Made by a program: the position numbers and the translations under genes
Part shown: piece by piece, positions 27,188 through 36,251 of the stretch
How positions within the stretch are numbered: the stretch's first letter is position 1
Layout of the letters: the number at the start of each line of letters is the position of its first letter
Source of the DNA: Mycobacterium persicum
Lineage (GTDB): Bacteria; Actinomycetota; Actinomycetes; Mycobacteriales; Mycobacteriaceae
Length of the DNA stretch: 60,541 nucleotides
Direction: 5' to 3'
Assembly: GCF_002086675.1 (NCBI RefSeq)
Contig: NZ_MVIF01000026.1
Span: 1 to 60,541 of the forward strand
Notes under the pieces: model-generated
What the model was told of the DNA's origin: nothing
Databases searched by the model: none
What the model saw: only the letters and a program-made list of their open reading frames with translations

Positions 27188-28125
27188 CGTCGCCGGGCGC
27201 CACGGTCGTGGTGCTGCGGGCCCTCGGCCTCGGAGACCTGCTGACGGCGGTGCCCGCGCTGCGCGGGCTGCGCCGGCACTATCCCGGCGCCCGGATCACC
27301 CTCGCGGCGCCCGACGGCTATCGGGACCTGGCGCTGCTTACCGGTGCCGTCGACGACGTGTTGCCGACGGCGGGCCTGGGGGATGTGCGTCCGTTGCCGA
27401 AACCGCCCGCGCTGGCGGTCAATCTGCACGGCAGCGGGCCGGAAAGCATCGACCACCTCCTGAGATGGCGACCCGAGGCGGTGATCACCCATCGGCACCG
27501 TCGTCATCCCGAGCTGGCGGGACCGCCCTGGCGACGCGGCGCGCACGAGGTGGACCGCTGGTGCTCGCTGCTGCAATGGGCTGGAATCGCTTGTGAGCCA
27601 AGCGATGTGACCGTCCAGCGGCCACCGATCAGACACGGCCCCACCGGTGCGGTGGTGATCCATCCGGGGGCCTCGGCGGCGGCGAGACGGTGGCCGGCGG
27701 GGCGCTTCGCGGCCGTGGCCGCGGCACTGGCCGGCGACGGTCACCCCGTCGTGGTCACCGGATCGGCCGGCGAATCCGACCTGGCGCACGACGTCGCCCG
27801 GCGCGCGGGCCTGCCGTCGAACGCCGTCCTGGCCGGGGCGCTGGACCTGCCGAGGCTGGCCGCGCTGGTCGCCGACAGCCGGCTGGTGATCTGCGGCGAC
27901 ACCGGCGTCGGGCACCTGGCCGCCGCGACCGGCACCGCGTCCGTGGTGCTCTTCGGGCCCACCGCTCCAGCCCGCTGGGGTCCGCGTGGACCCGCGCCGC
28001 ACGTCGCGCTGTGGGCCGGCGGCCTCGGCGATCCGCACGGTGACATGCCCGACCCGGGGCTGTTGCGCATCGATGTGGCCACGGTGCTCGAGGCCGGCCG
28101 GCGACTGCTGAAGGCGGCCGCATGA
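27178..28125 (+). CDS. GT9 family glycosyltransferase (second copy)
   Basis: A 315-residue GT9 heptosyltransferase-like protein with VVLRALGLGDLLTAVPALRGLRR at the N-terminus, typical of WaaF/WaaC proteins, and VIHPGASAAARRW, VVTGSAGESDLA and CGDTGVGHLAAATGTASVVLFGP in the donor domain. It starts at GTG 27178, 10 bases inside the SDR gene. It differs clearly from the GT9 at 23499, so two distinct transfer steps are likely. Confidence 0.87.
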   Translation: MAVASPGATVVVLRALGLGDLLTAVPALRGLRRHYPGARITLAAPDGYRDLALLTGAVDDVLPTAGLGDVRPLPKPPALAVNLHGSGPESIDHLLRWRPEAVITHRHRRHPELAGPPWRRGAHEVDRWCSLLQWAGIACEPSDVTVQRPPIRHGPTGAVVIHPGASAAARRWPAGRFAAVAAALAGDGHPVVVTGSAGESDLAHDVARRAGLPSNAVLAGALDLPRLAALVADSRLVICGDTGVGHLAAATGTASVVLFGPTAPARWGPRGPAPHVALWAGGLGDPHGDMPDPGLLRIDVATVLEAGRRLLKAAA

Positions 28126-29426
28126 GTGCCCCGCCGCGAGTCGGCGTGGTCGGGGTCGGCTACGTCGGTCTGACCACCGCGGTCTGCATGGCCGCACGCG
28201 GGTTACCCACGATCGCCGTCGACATCGACGACGACAAGGTGCGGAAACTCTCGGCAGGAACACCGGTGATCGACGAACCCGAATTGCCGAAGTTACTGCG
28301 GGCCGGGCTTTCTCGTCGGTTGTTGAGCTTCAGCGCGAGTTTCGAAGTATTGGCCGACCGCGACGTCGTCTTCGTCTGCGCACCGACGCCAAGCGCTGGC
28401 GACGGACAGGCGGATCTGGGCGCGGTGCACTCGGTGGTCGACCGGCTCGCAGCTGTCCTTCGATGCGGCGCCATCGTCGCGCTGAAGTCGACGGTGCCCG
28501 TCGGGACTACCTCGACAGTGGCTAATCGACTGCGCGGCACCGGTATTCGAGTCGTATCGACACCGGAGTTCTTGCGCGAGGGACATGCCGTGCACGATTT
28601 CCGGAATCCGGACCGGCTGGTCATCGGCACCCTGGACGACGTTGCGGCGCAACGTGTTCGGGAGACATACGGCCCGGAGACCGAGCCGGTGTTGCGGATG
28701 ACGCCGGAGAGCGCCGAGCTGGCCAAGTACGCCAGCAACGCCTTTCTGGCGGTGAAACTTTCCTACGCGAACTCGCTGGCGGCGCTGTGCACTCGGGTCG
28801 GCGCCGATATCGAGGACGTCACCGGCTGCATGGGCGCCGACCCCCGGATCGGAGCCGAATTCCTGCGGCCGGGCCCCGGGTGGGGGGGCTCATGTCTGCC
28901 CAAGGACACCGCGGCGCTGGTGCACACCGCACGCGGTCACGGCGTGTCCTTGGCCGAAGTCGAGGCGGCCCGGGTCACCAACGCCGTGCAGGCCGACCGG
29001 ATTGCCGGCGCCCTGCGCCGCGCGCTGGGCCGTCCGTTGTCCGGCTGCCGGATCACCGCACTCGGATTGACCTTCAAGGCCAGGACCAGCGACACCCGGG
29101 ATTCTCCCGCGTTGACAGCGTGCGCCGAGCTGGCCCGGGCGGGCGCACAGGTGATGGCTTACGACCCGCAGCTGGCCAACATCGACCCGGTGATCCTGCA
29201 ACGGGCCGAGGTCACCGCCGTCGACGAACCTTACCGGGCCGCCAAGGCGGCCGACGGCATCCTGGTACTCACCGAGTGGCCGCAATTTCGCGATCTGGAC
29301 TGGTATTCCATTGCCCGGGAGGCGCCCGCGGCCGTCGTCCTGGACACCAGAAACCTGCTGGATCCAGCAGGAATCCGCGCCGCCGGGCTGAGGTATCTGG
29401 GAAACGGCACGCCGCGGGGGTTCTGA
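28122..29426 (+). CDS. UDP-glucose/GDP-mannose dehydrogenase family protein
   Basis: A 434-residue NAD-dependent dehydrogenase that oxidises the C6 of a nucleotide sugar, most likely UDP-glucose to UDP-glucuronate. The N-terminal GVVGVGYVGLTTAVCMA motif, TPEFLREGHAVHDF, the catalytic cysteine in GPGWGGSCLPKDTAAL and LGLTFKARTSDTRDSPA identify it. It overlaps the GT9 stop by 4 bases and is the last gene of the overlapping run; a new SigF promoter follows at 29433. Confidence 0.9.
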   Translation: MSAPPRVGVVGVGYVGLTTAVCMAARGLPTIAVDIDDDKVRKLSAGTPVIDEPELPKLLRAGLSRRLLSFSASFEVLADRDVVFVCAPTPSAGDGQADLGAVHSVVDRLAAVLRCGAIVALKSTVPVGTTSTVANRLRGTGIRVVSTPEFLREGHAVHDFRNPDRLVIGTLDDVAAQRVRETYGPETEPVLRMTPESAELAKYASNAFLAVKLSYANSLAALCTRVGADIEDVTGCMGADPRIGAEFLRPGPGWGGSCLPKDTAALVHTARGHGVSLAEVEAARVTNAVQADRIAGALRRALGRPLSGCRITALGLTFKARTSDTRDSPALTACAELARAGAQVMAYDPQLANIDPVILQRAEVTAVDEPYRAAKAADGILVLTEWPQFRDLDWYSIAREAPAAVVLDTRNLLDPAGIRAAGLRYLGNGTPRGF

Positions 29427-29432
29427 ACCGAT

Positions 29433-29456
29433 GTTTAACCGCGGTTTCACCGGGTA
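29433..29456 (+). promoter_or_regulatory. SigF-type promoter of an SDR gene
   Basis: GTTT-N15-GGGTA, exact in both boxes, 56 bases before TTG 29513 and just downstream of the dehydrogenase stop. Confidence 0.7.
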
Positions 29457-29512
29457 GGACCTGGGCTGGGGGATGCCGGCGCTCGGGACCGGCAAGCGTG
29501 GAGGACGTGTCA

Positions 29513-30364
29513 TTGACTGATAACAGGGTCATACCCATTCGCCCGGCCGCACACAGTAGTGACCCACACTGGCGTGACCGAAGACCGCACCAGCGCGGCG
29601 AAAACTCGCCCGGCGGGTTGGCCCTGGTCACCGGTGCCAGCAGCGGCGTGGGTTTCGCCTTTGCGAGCCAGTTCGCCCGGCGCGGATACGACCTCATCGT
29701 CGTCGACTCCGTCGATGAGATCCACACGGCGGCGGACGCTCTCAGCGGTCTGGGCACCAACGTTCAGCCGATCCAGGTCGACGCGCGGCTCGCCGAGCGG
29801 CCCGACATGTTGTACCGGCGGGTGCGGGCGGCGCGGCAACCCGTGGTGGCGGCCGCGCTGAACTCACCGGTCGACGGCTATGACCCCGACGACAGCTTGG
29901 AAAACGTGCTGCAGGAGATGGTGGCCGGCATCGGGCAGACCATGAGACTGGCTCGGCTGCTGGCCGAGGAGATGGTTGTGCACGGCCGCGGCGGCATCAT
30001 CTTGACCGTGTCGCCGGCCAGAGCCGCATCGCCCCACCCGGCTCGCTGGGATCACTCGGACCACTATGTGGCGCTGTACCGGGCCAGCGCGGCTTTTCTC
30101 AGAGACTTCGCCCAGACGCTGCAAGGCGAGTTGGGCCAGAGCGGGGTGCGGGTTACCACGATGCTGCCGGAACCGGTTGGCGCCGGCAGTTCCCGGATGC
30201 ACCGCGCACTGGCCAGGGTGGATGTGGCTCTCGACCACCTCAGCCAGCTGGCCGGCGCCGCGTGGCATCCGCGGATCCTGGCGGAACTGGCGCGCCGGCT
30301 AATCCGCGATGACGCGAAATGGCTGGTACGCCAGATCATCTCGCCGTCGGGGGACGCGGTGTGA
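29513..30364 (+). CDS. SDR family NAD(P)-dependent oxidoreductase
   Basis: A 283-residue short-chain dehydrogenase: ALVTGASSGVGFAFASQFARRGYDL near residue 40 and a later YVALYRASAAFLRDFAQTL region replacing the usual YxxxK with YxxxR, so catalysis may be altered. TTG 29513 is preferred because GGAGGA (29500-29505) lies at proper distance; GTG 29507 would be too close. It has its own SigF-type promoter and ends inside a strong hairpin shared with the convergent cutinase gene. Confidence 0.75.
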   Translation: MTDNRVIPIRPAAHSSDPHWRDRRPHQRGENSPGGLALVTGASSGVGFAFASQFARRGYDLIVVDSVDEIHTAADALSGLGTNVQPIQVDARLAERPDMLYRRVRAARQPVVAAALNSPVDGYDPDDSLENVLQEMVAGIGQTMRLARLLAEEMVVHGRGGIILTVSPARAASPHPARWDHSDHYVALYRASAAFLRDFAQTLQGELGQSGVRVTTMLPEPVGAGSSRMHRALARVDVALDHLSQLAGAAWHPRILAELARRLIRDDAKWLVRQIISPSGDAV

Positions 30365-30417
30365 CGCGGTGGGTGCTGTGGGGTGATGGGGCACATTGGG
30401 CGCACCCACCGCGTCAC
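30361..30417. terminator. Bidirectional hairpin between SDR and cutinase genes
   Basis: GTGACGCGGTGGGTGC (30361-30376) pairs perfectly with GCACCCACCGCGTCAC (30402-30417) across a 25-base loop. The SDR stop codon lies in the left arm and the cutinase stop is 24 bases to the right. Confidence 0.65.
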
Positions 30418-30440
30418 CGGGTGGAACGGGCAGCCGTGAG

Positions 30441-31184
30441 TCAGTTGCCGAAGCCGCCGCCCGGAGACGCGACGGTCATGGGTCCGCCGGGACCTGCGCC
30501 CAGGCGGCTGGCGGCGAAGTCGACGCCCTTGCCGATCATGCCGCCGTCGTCGGCGTAGGTGTTGTGCGCGGCGAAGTTCATGCCGTCGGAGCACACCGGG
30601 TCTTCGGGGGCGCAGACCTTGATGGTCTTGCCCTGGTAGGCCGGGCCGATGGTGACCGGCGGCTCACCGAGGAAGTTCATGGCCCGAACGTTGGGTGGTC
30701 CGAACAGCACGACGGCGGCGACGTGGTTGGCGACGTCGGGTGCCAGCGGTTTGGGCACGGTCGCCGGGTCGACGCCGTCCGGCACCGCCGGGGACGTGAC
30801 GAAGCCCATCACCGCCGCGCCCTGAGAGTAACCGCCGAGCACCATTTTGGTGTTGGGGCAGCTGCCGGCGGTGGAGACGACGTGTGCGCCGGCGTCGCGG
30901 ACGCCGTCGACGCCGGTGTCCCACTGGTCGCTGGCGGGGTAGTTGACCGCGTAGACGCCCATCGAGCGGGCGACCAGACGGGAGCGCAGGCCGTCGACGA
31001 AGGCCTGTCCGGTAGGGCCGACACCGGGTGGTTCGCCGGTGCCGCGGGCGAACACCACCTCGACGTCGGGGCACGATTGGGCGGAGGCGGTGGGGATGGC
31101 AGTAGCCGGCAGGACGGTAGCGCTGAGGACCCCTGCGGCGGCTGCCGCGGGACCGACGAGACGGACAATACGAGAGGCATTCAT
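30441..31184 (-). CDS. Secreted cutinase-family esterase
   Basis: A 247-residue exported serine esterase. A signal peptide (about 1-35) ends near AIPTASAQ. The mature enzyme has CPDVEVVFARGTGEPPGVG, the nucleophile motif LGGYSQGAAVMG, and late CAPEDPVC and AAHNTYADDG parts supplying cysteines, aspartate and histidine, as in the mycobacterial Culp proteins that hydrolyse esters or lipids outside the cell. ATG 31184 gives this signal peptide. It is divergent from the mycolyltransferase-like gene. Confidence 0.9.
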   Translation of the reverse strand: MNASRIVRLVGPAAAAAGVLSATVLPATAIPTASAQSCPDVEVVFARGTGEPPGVGPTGQAFVDGLRSRLVARSMGVYAVNYPASDQWDTGVDGVRDAGAHVVSTAGSCPNTKMVLGGYSQGAAVMGFVTSPAVPDGVDPATVPKPLAPDVANHVAAVVLFGPPNVRAMNFLGEPPVTIGPAYQGKTIKVCAPEDPVCSDGMNFAAHNTYADDGGMIGKGVDFAASRLGAGPGGPMTVASPGGGFGN

Positions 31185-31379
31185 GCCGCAGGAAGTGCCC
31201 ACCCATCCGCATACCCAAACCCTGAATTTTTCGGCGCCTCGGATCGGCCCCGAATCGACCCGGCCGTCGTCACTTCCGGCGGTTGAAACCCTGCGGGCCG
31301 GGGTACCCGCAACCCGGTTTGGTCGGTAGGGCGCGGCTTGGCCCGGCACCTGAGCGAGCGAACACCAATCCTGCGATGA

Positions 31380-32348
<969 letters not shown>

Positions 32349-32353
32349 CGCTC

Positions 32354-32926
32354 TCAGCCGCGTAGGCCGAGCCGGCCGGCCAGCATCAGGAATGCGGCCG
32401 CGAAATCGTTGTCGTCGGTGGCCTTCTCGAGGTGGTCCCAGTCCAGCTGTTCGCGCACCGCGCGGGCGGCCGGTATCAGGTCGGCGAAGTTGCAGTGATG
32501 TTCGGTCATGGCGCGCAACTTCTGGGTGAAGACCGTCGTGGGCGGCAAAACCGGCATCGAAATGGCAAGCACCACACGCTCTTCGGCGCCGTCGAGGTCC
32601 GCCGGCCGCACCGGCTCACCGTTGACCCGGTGTAGCACGTCGACAACCCACTCGCCGTTGCGCGCCTTGAGCAGCCAGTCTTCCGGTGGGCGTTCGATAC
32701 AGAAACCGGCGTCGGCGAGCGTGGCGGCCGCAGCCGCCACGTCGGCCTCGGCGACCACGATGTCGACGTCGTGACTGGGTTCCGGTGCGCCATAAGCCCA
32801 TAACGCGTAGCTGCCGGCCAACGCGAAGTGCGGCCCGTGTTCCTTGAGGGCTGACGCGGCGTGGCGTAACGATTCCCGCAGCCCCGGGTACTCGGCACCG
32901 CCGGTGCGGCTGGTGGGCTCAGTCAT
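32354..32926 (-). CDS. Nucleotidyltransferase family protein
   Basis: A 190-residue protein with a minimal nucleotidyltransferase fold: LAGSYALWAYGAPEPSHDVDIVVAE near residue 30 shows the GS-x-DxD pattern (DVDIVV) that binds metal and nucleotide. A helical C-terminal part follows. Substrate unknown; single-domain members include toxin-like and antibiotic-modifying types, but no antitoxin is adjacent. ATG 32926 lies 12 bases after a GGGTAT box. Confidence 0.72.
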   Translation of the reverse strand: MTEPTSRTGGAEYPGLRESLRHAASALKEHGPHFALAGSYALWAYGAPEPSHDVDIVVAEADVAAAAATLADAGFCIERPPEDWLLKARNGEWVVDVLHRVNGEPVRPADLDGAEERVVLAISMPVLPPTTVFTQKLRAMTEHHCNFADLIPAARAVREQLDWDHLEKATDDNDFAAAFLMLAGRLGLRG

Positions 32927-32938
32927 TGTGGGTAGTGC

Positions 32939-32964
32939 ATACCCTGCCGGAGTCGTCGGCAACC
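32939..32964 (-). promoter_or_regulatory. SigF-like promoter (variant -35)
   Basis: Minus strand GGTT-N16-GGGTAT, 12 bases before ATG 32926. It diverges from the exact SigF-type element at 33001-33027. Confidence 0.5.
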
Positions 32965-33000
32965 CGGCCGACCGTGACTGCCGGGGACTATCGGGCAGCC

Positions 33001-33027
33001 GTTTAATCACCCGCCGAAATCGGGTAT
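33001..33027 (+). promoter_or_regulatory. SigF-type promoter of the dehydrogenase-like gene
   Basis: GTTT-N17-GGGTAT, exact in both boxes; the -10 ends 9 bases before ATG 33037, which opens a 25-codon leader ORF. Confidence 0.7.
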
Positions 33028-33036
33028 CAGCAACGT

Positions 33037-33114
33037 ATGTCACCCATAGCGCCGAGTTGCTACGCACGGGCCGCGGTGGTGACTTTCGTTCGCGACGGGC
33101 GGGTGCGCCCGTGA
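33037..33114 (+). CDS. Short leader ORF coupled to the dehydrogenase-like gene
   Basis: An ATG just after the SigF-type -10 opens 25 codons ending in TGA 33112-33114, which overlaps GTG 33111, the best start of the next gene. It could be a leaderless upstream ORF that delivers ribosomes to the GTG. Alternatively the reading frame was changed by an indel and the two were once one protein. Hypothetical. Confidence 0.35.
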   Translation: MSPIAPSCYARAAVVTFVRDGRVRP

Positions 33115-34103
33115 CGGCTGGGCTGGTGGAGCATTGGCTGGAGTCGGGGCGGCTGGACTTGCCGCTGCCGGCCTCGGGGCGCACCGCCGAACGCTGGCAG
33201 CGCCTGGCGCAGTTGGCCGAGGAGGACATCGCGGCGGCCCGCATCGCCGAAGCCCATGTCGACGCCGGCGCCATTCTCAACGAGTTGGGCGGTAAGCCGC
33301 CGCAACCAGGTCAGCTGTGGGGCGTGTGGGTGGCCGAGTCCGCCGACGCGGTGCTGCGGGCCAGCCGCATCGCCGGCGACGAATATGTCCTCAACGGCAT
33401 TAAGCTGTGGTGTTCGGGCGCCGGGTTCTGCACGCACGCGCTGGTTACCGCGGTGCTGGACGATGGCAAGCGGGGCCTGTTCGCGGTGACCGTCACCGAC
33501 CCCGTCGTCAAACCCTTGCCGAGCACCTGGTGGAACCCCGGGATGGCCGGCAGCGACACCCGATCGGTGCAGTTCAGCAACGTCCATGCGATGGCGGTGG
33601 GGGAACCCGACGCCTACCCGAACCGGCCCGGTTTCTGGCACGCCGCGATCGGAGTGGCGGCGTGCTGGCTGGGCGGCGCCCGCCGGGTCGCCGACCCCTT
33701 GTACCGCTGCGCCGGAAGCCAGTCGGCCGACGCCTACGCGCTGGCGCATCTCGGCGCGGTCGACGCCGCGCTCGCCGCCGGAGAAGCGGTCCTGGCCAGC
33801 GCCGCGGAGCGGATCGACAGTGATCCGTTTGACCGGTCCGACACCGCGCAATTGCTGGCTCGTCGTGCCCGCGCCATCGTGGAACACGCGGTTGACGAGG
33901 CCATCACCCGGACTGGCCGCGCCCTGGGGCCGGGACCGCTGTGTGAGGACGGTCGCCATGCGCAGCGGGTCGCCGACCTGACCATCTACATCCGACAAAG
34001 CCACGCCGAGCGGGACCTTGCCGAACTAGGGCGCCTGGCCGGGCGACAACATTGCGGGCCGCGGCACCGGGCAAAGGCGCCCGAGCCGCGGCCATGCCGT
34101 TAG
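33111..34103 (+). CDS. Acyl-CoA dehydrogenase-like protein
   Basis: A 330-residue protein related to the acyl-CoA dehydrogenase superfamily. The middle part has LWGVWVAESADAV, EYVLNGIKLWCSGAGFC and PGMAGSDTRSVQFSNV, matching the FAD-binding beta-domain; the C-terminal helical part has RRARAIVEHAVDEAITRTGRALGPGPLCED. It is shorter than typical members and the N-terminal helices look abbreviated. GTG 33111 overlaps the stop of a short leader ORF; TTG 33057 is an alternative. The endonuclease-family gene follows after 13 bases, likely in the same transcript. Confidence 0.75.
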   Translation: MTAGLVEHWLESGRLDLPLPASGRTAERWQRLAQLAEEDIAAARIAEAHVDAGAILNELGGKPPQPGQLWGVWVAESADAVLRASRIAGDEYVLNGIKLWCSGAGFCTHALVTAVLDDGKRGLFAVTVTDPVVKPLPSTWWNPGMAGSDTRSVQFSNVHAMAVGEPDAYPNRPGFWHAAIGVAACWLGGARRVADPLYRCAGSQSADAYALAHLGAVDAALAAGEAVLASAAERIDSDPFDRSDTAQLLARRARAIVEHAVDEAITRTGRALGPGPLCEDGRHAQRVADLTIYIRQSHAERDLAELGRLAGRQHCGPRHRAKAPEPRPCR

Positions 34104-34116
34104 CCGACCGGTAGCC

Positions 34117-34899
34117 ATGCGGGTGGCGACCTTCAACATCCTGCACGGCCGCACGGTCGGCGACGGGGTGGCGGTGCAGCGGTTGTGCGACTGCGTGCGC
34201 CGTCTCGACCCCGACGTGTTGGCGTTGCAGGAAGTGGACTGCGACCAGCCGCGATCGGGCCGGGCCGACCTCACCGCGGCGGCCGCCGAAGCCATGGGCG
34301 CGGTGGCGCATCGGTTTGTGGCCGCGATCTCGGGCACGCCCGGTGCGACGTGGATGGCCGCAACCGGCGATGAACAACCTGGGACCGCGGCGTACGGCAT
34401 CGCGCTGCTGTCGCGCTTTCCTGCGGCCAGCTGGCAGGTGGTGCGATTGCCCCGCATTCCGGCGCGCTTCCCGATGTATCTGCCCGGGCCGGACAAGGTG
34501 ATGATCGTTGACGAGGAGCCGCGGGCGGCCGTCATCGCTCGCCTGCATACGCCCTTGGGGCCGATCACGGTGGCCAATACCCACTTGTCGTTCGTGCCCG
34601 GCTGGAACCGGTGGCAGCTACGCCGCCTGGTTCACGACGTGCGCGGCTTCCCCGGACCGCGGCTGCTGACCGGGGACCTCAACCTGACTCCGGCCGCGGT
34701 GCGCCGATGGTCGCGGATGCGGCCGTTGGCAACGGCCGCGACGTTTCCGGCGTCCGCCCCCGACCGGCAACTCGACCACATCCTGACCGACGATCCCGGT
34801 CTTCGTGCCGGCGCGGCGGCGGCCGAGCTGATGCCGATCTCGGATCATCGGGCGCTGCTGGTGGACCTGGACCGGGCCTCGAAAACGGTGTTGCTCTAG
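34117..34899 (+). CDS. Endonuclease/exonuclease/phosphatase family protein
   Basis: A 260-residue metal-dependent phosphoesterase. MRVATFNILHGR (Asn), LALQEVDCDQ (Glu), VANTHLSF (His), TGDLNLTP (Asp, Asn) and a final SDHRALLVDL (Asp, His) are all seen, the full active-site set of the DNase I-like family. Substrate could be nucleic acid, a phospholipid or an inositol phosphate. It is probably co-transcribed with the dehydrogenase-like gene from the SigF-type promoter. Confidence 0.87.
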   Translation: MRVATFNILHGRTVGDGVAVQRLCDCVRRLDPDVLALQEVDCDQPRSGRADLTAAAAEAMGAVAHRFVAAISGTPGATWMAATGDEQPGTAAYGIALLSRFPAASWQVVRLPRIPARFPMYLPGPDKVMIVDEEPRAAVIARLHTPLGPITVANTHLSFVPGWNRWQLRRLVHDVRGFPGPRLLTGDLNLTPAAVRRWSRMRPLATAATFPASAPDRQLDHILTDDPGLRAGAAAAELMPISDHRALLVDLDRASKTVLL

Positions 34900-35296
34900 T
34901 CAACGCGGGTCCCTGCGCCCGCCGCAATCACATCGTTCACATCGGGCCCAGGCCTAGGCGGTGCTCAGTTTGCCCACCTCATAGCGACAACTTTGGTGTG
35001 ACGCCGCACCGATTTTGTCGCTCACAGTGGTCGTGGGGCTGCGTACCGGTGTGGGCAGATGGAAACCGCGTGCCGGTGCGGGTGGGTCGGCGGCTGGCGG
35101 GTACGACTGTGCGGTGGTGCCGCCGACCGTGCCGTCACGGCGGCCGATCGCGGGCGGTTACCGCCCTCCGTACACTCTCAAAGCCGTCATTGCACACTCG
35201 ACACGGCAGTGCCGAAAACAGAGCCACGGTATGCGCAGGCGGCCAAGGCCGCGCAAGAGGACATCGTTGCCCAGCAGCTTCTACAGCCCCGACGGG
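34900..35296. other. Intergenic region with hairpin
   Basis: About 400 bases without a gene I can support, between convergent genes. A hairpin at 34983-35022 pairs AGCGACAA with TTGTCGCT and has an inner GGTG/CACC pair; it may end the endonuclease transcript. Long readings through this stretch look like shadows. Confidence 0.45.
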
Positions 35297-35467
35297 TCAC
35301 TCCTCTTGACTGCGCGCCTCCGCGCCGGTTTCTCCGCTGCCGAAGTCGTCGTCGGCGGAGCCGCGTCCGACGTAGCTGCCCTCGGCGTCGCGGCCGGCTC
35401 GCGACTTGGCGACATGTGGGTCGAACTCCACGTCGGACTCGGTTTTCTCGGACTGACGTCGTGTCAT
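35297..35467 (-). CDS. Small acidic conserved-type protein
   Basis: A 56-residue, highly polar protein beginning MTRRQSEKTESDVEFDPHV and ending in an acidic GSGETGAEARSQEE segment; no hydrophobic core is visible, so it may be disordered. The ATG is preceded at 6 bases by GAGAGGT (complement of 35474-35480). Codon use is GC-rich at third positions and matches real genes. It lies on the same strand as the isochorismatase-family gene, 68 bases beyond its stop. Function unknown. Confidence 0.6.
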   Translation of the reverse strand: MTRRQSEKTESDVEFDPHVAKSRAGRDAEGSYVGRGSADDDFGSGETGAEARSQEE

Positions 35468-35535
35468 CTGGTTACCTCTCGGCTAATAGCTAAGCTAGAG
35501 CGCCCGCATTCCCCGGTTGGGCCGATCGCAAACGC

Positions 35536-36075
35536 TCACCGCAGACAGCGCTCCGCGGGCAGCAACGTGGCGCTCATGTTGCGTTCCATCATCTTCAGCG
35601 CGGCGGCGCCGAGCTCCTCGTCGATGTGCGCGACGGCATCGGCCGGGACCACGACGTCGTAGTGGCGCAGGTAGCCGTCGAGCGCGCTATAGAGGATGCA
35701 CTGCTCAGTGACTTGACCGGCAAGCACGATGCGCCGGGTCTTCAGCCGATCCAGCAGATACTCCAGTGCGGTGGCATAGAACACGCTGTGGCGCACCTTG
35801 GTGATGATTCGGCAGCCGGCCTTCGGCACCAGCGGTTTGACCAGGTCAGGACGCTCGCCATCCAGCGCGGCCGAAATGATGGCACGATGGTCGGCGGTGA
35901 AGTCGCCGTGGTTGTCGTTGACATAGATCAGATCGACGCCGCGGTTGTGTTCGGCGTCGCCCACCAGCCCCACGAGCGGATCGATGATGGCCGCGACGTT
36001 GGTCGCCAGCTGTTCGGCGTCGGGATGGCGGTAGTCGTTGAACATGTCGATGACCAGCAAGGCGGTATCACTCAC
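35536..36075 (-). CDS. Isochorismatase-family cysteine hydrolase
   Basis: A 179-residue cysteine hydrolase: LLVIDMFNDYRHPDAEQL supplies the catalytic Asp, VPKAGCRIITKVRHSVFYAT the Lys region, and VLAGQVTEQCILYSALDGYLRHYDVVVPADAVA the nucleophilic Cys. The family includes nicotinamidases and N-carbamoyl hydrolases; the substrate here is not clear. GTG 36075 is chosen because a GGGTAT box ends 9 bases upstream and the protein then begins VSDTALLVID. Confidence 0.85.
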   Translation of the reverse strand: MSDTALLVIDMFNDYRHPDAEQLATNVAAIIDPLVGLVGDAEHNRGVDLIYVNDNHGDFTADHRAIISAALDGERPDLVKPLVPKAGCRIITKVRHSVFYATALEYLLDRLKTRRIVLAGQVTEQCILYSALDGYLRHYDVVVPADAVAHIDEELGAAALKMMERNMSATLLPAERCLR

Positions 36076-36084
36076 CGACCAGTG

Positions 36085-36109
36085 ATACCCCGGTATGTGG
36101 CCGGCCACC
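36085..36109 (-). promoter_or_regulatory. Possible SigF-like promoter
   Basis: Minus strand GGTG-N15-GGGTAT, with the -10 9 bases before GTG 36075. The -10 is exact and the -35 poor. Confidence 0.35.
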
Positions 36110-36193
36110 CGGTTTGAGGGCCACAGGACGCTGGGTAGTCATTGGCAGCGACCTCACAGCCATCCGGCAGAACGATTACAGATTAGACGATGT

Positions 36194-36217
36194 GGAAATA
36201 GTTTCCATAGGCTATGG
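36194..36217. repeat. Two overlapping palindromes upstream of a small membrane protein
   Basis: GGAAA-TAG-TTTCC (36194-36206) overlaps CCATAG-G-CTATGG (36205-36217). Both are perfect and lie 35-58 bases before ATG 36252, an operator-like position. Confidence 0.45.
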
Positions 36218-36251
36218 TGGTGGCCACACCGATATAGCTGGGGAGTTGACC

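Noticed and set aside
29521..29560. Possible selenocysteine or frameshift linking the dehydrogenase and the SDR at 29513
   Set aside because: The upstream reading is only a shadow; a SigF-type promoter and a proper ribosome binding site mark a separate gene.
35015..35662. A 215-codon plus-strand frame in the gap near 35 kb
   Set aside because: Low-complexity start, no ribosome binding site, overlaps the isochorismatase-family gene, and its middle is the complement of the better 56-residue gene.
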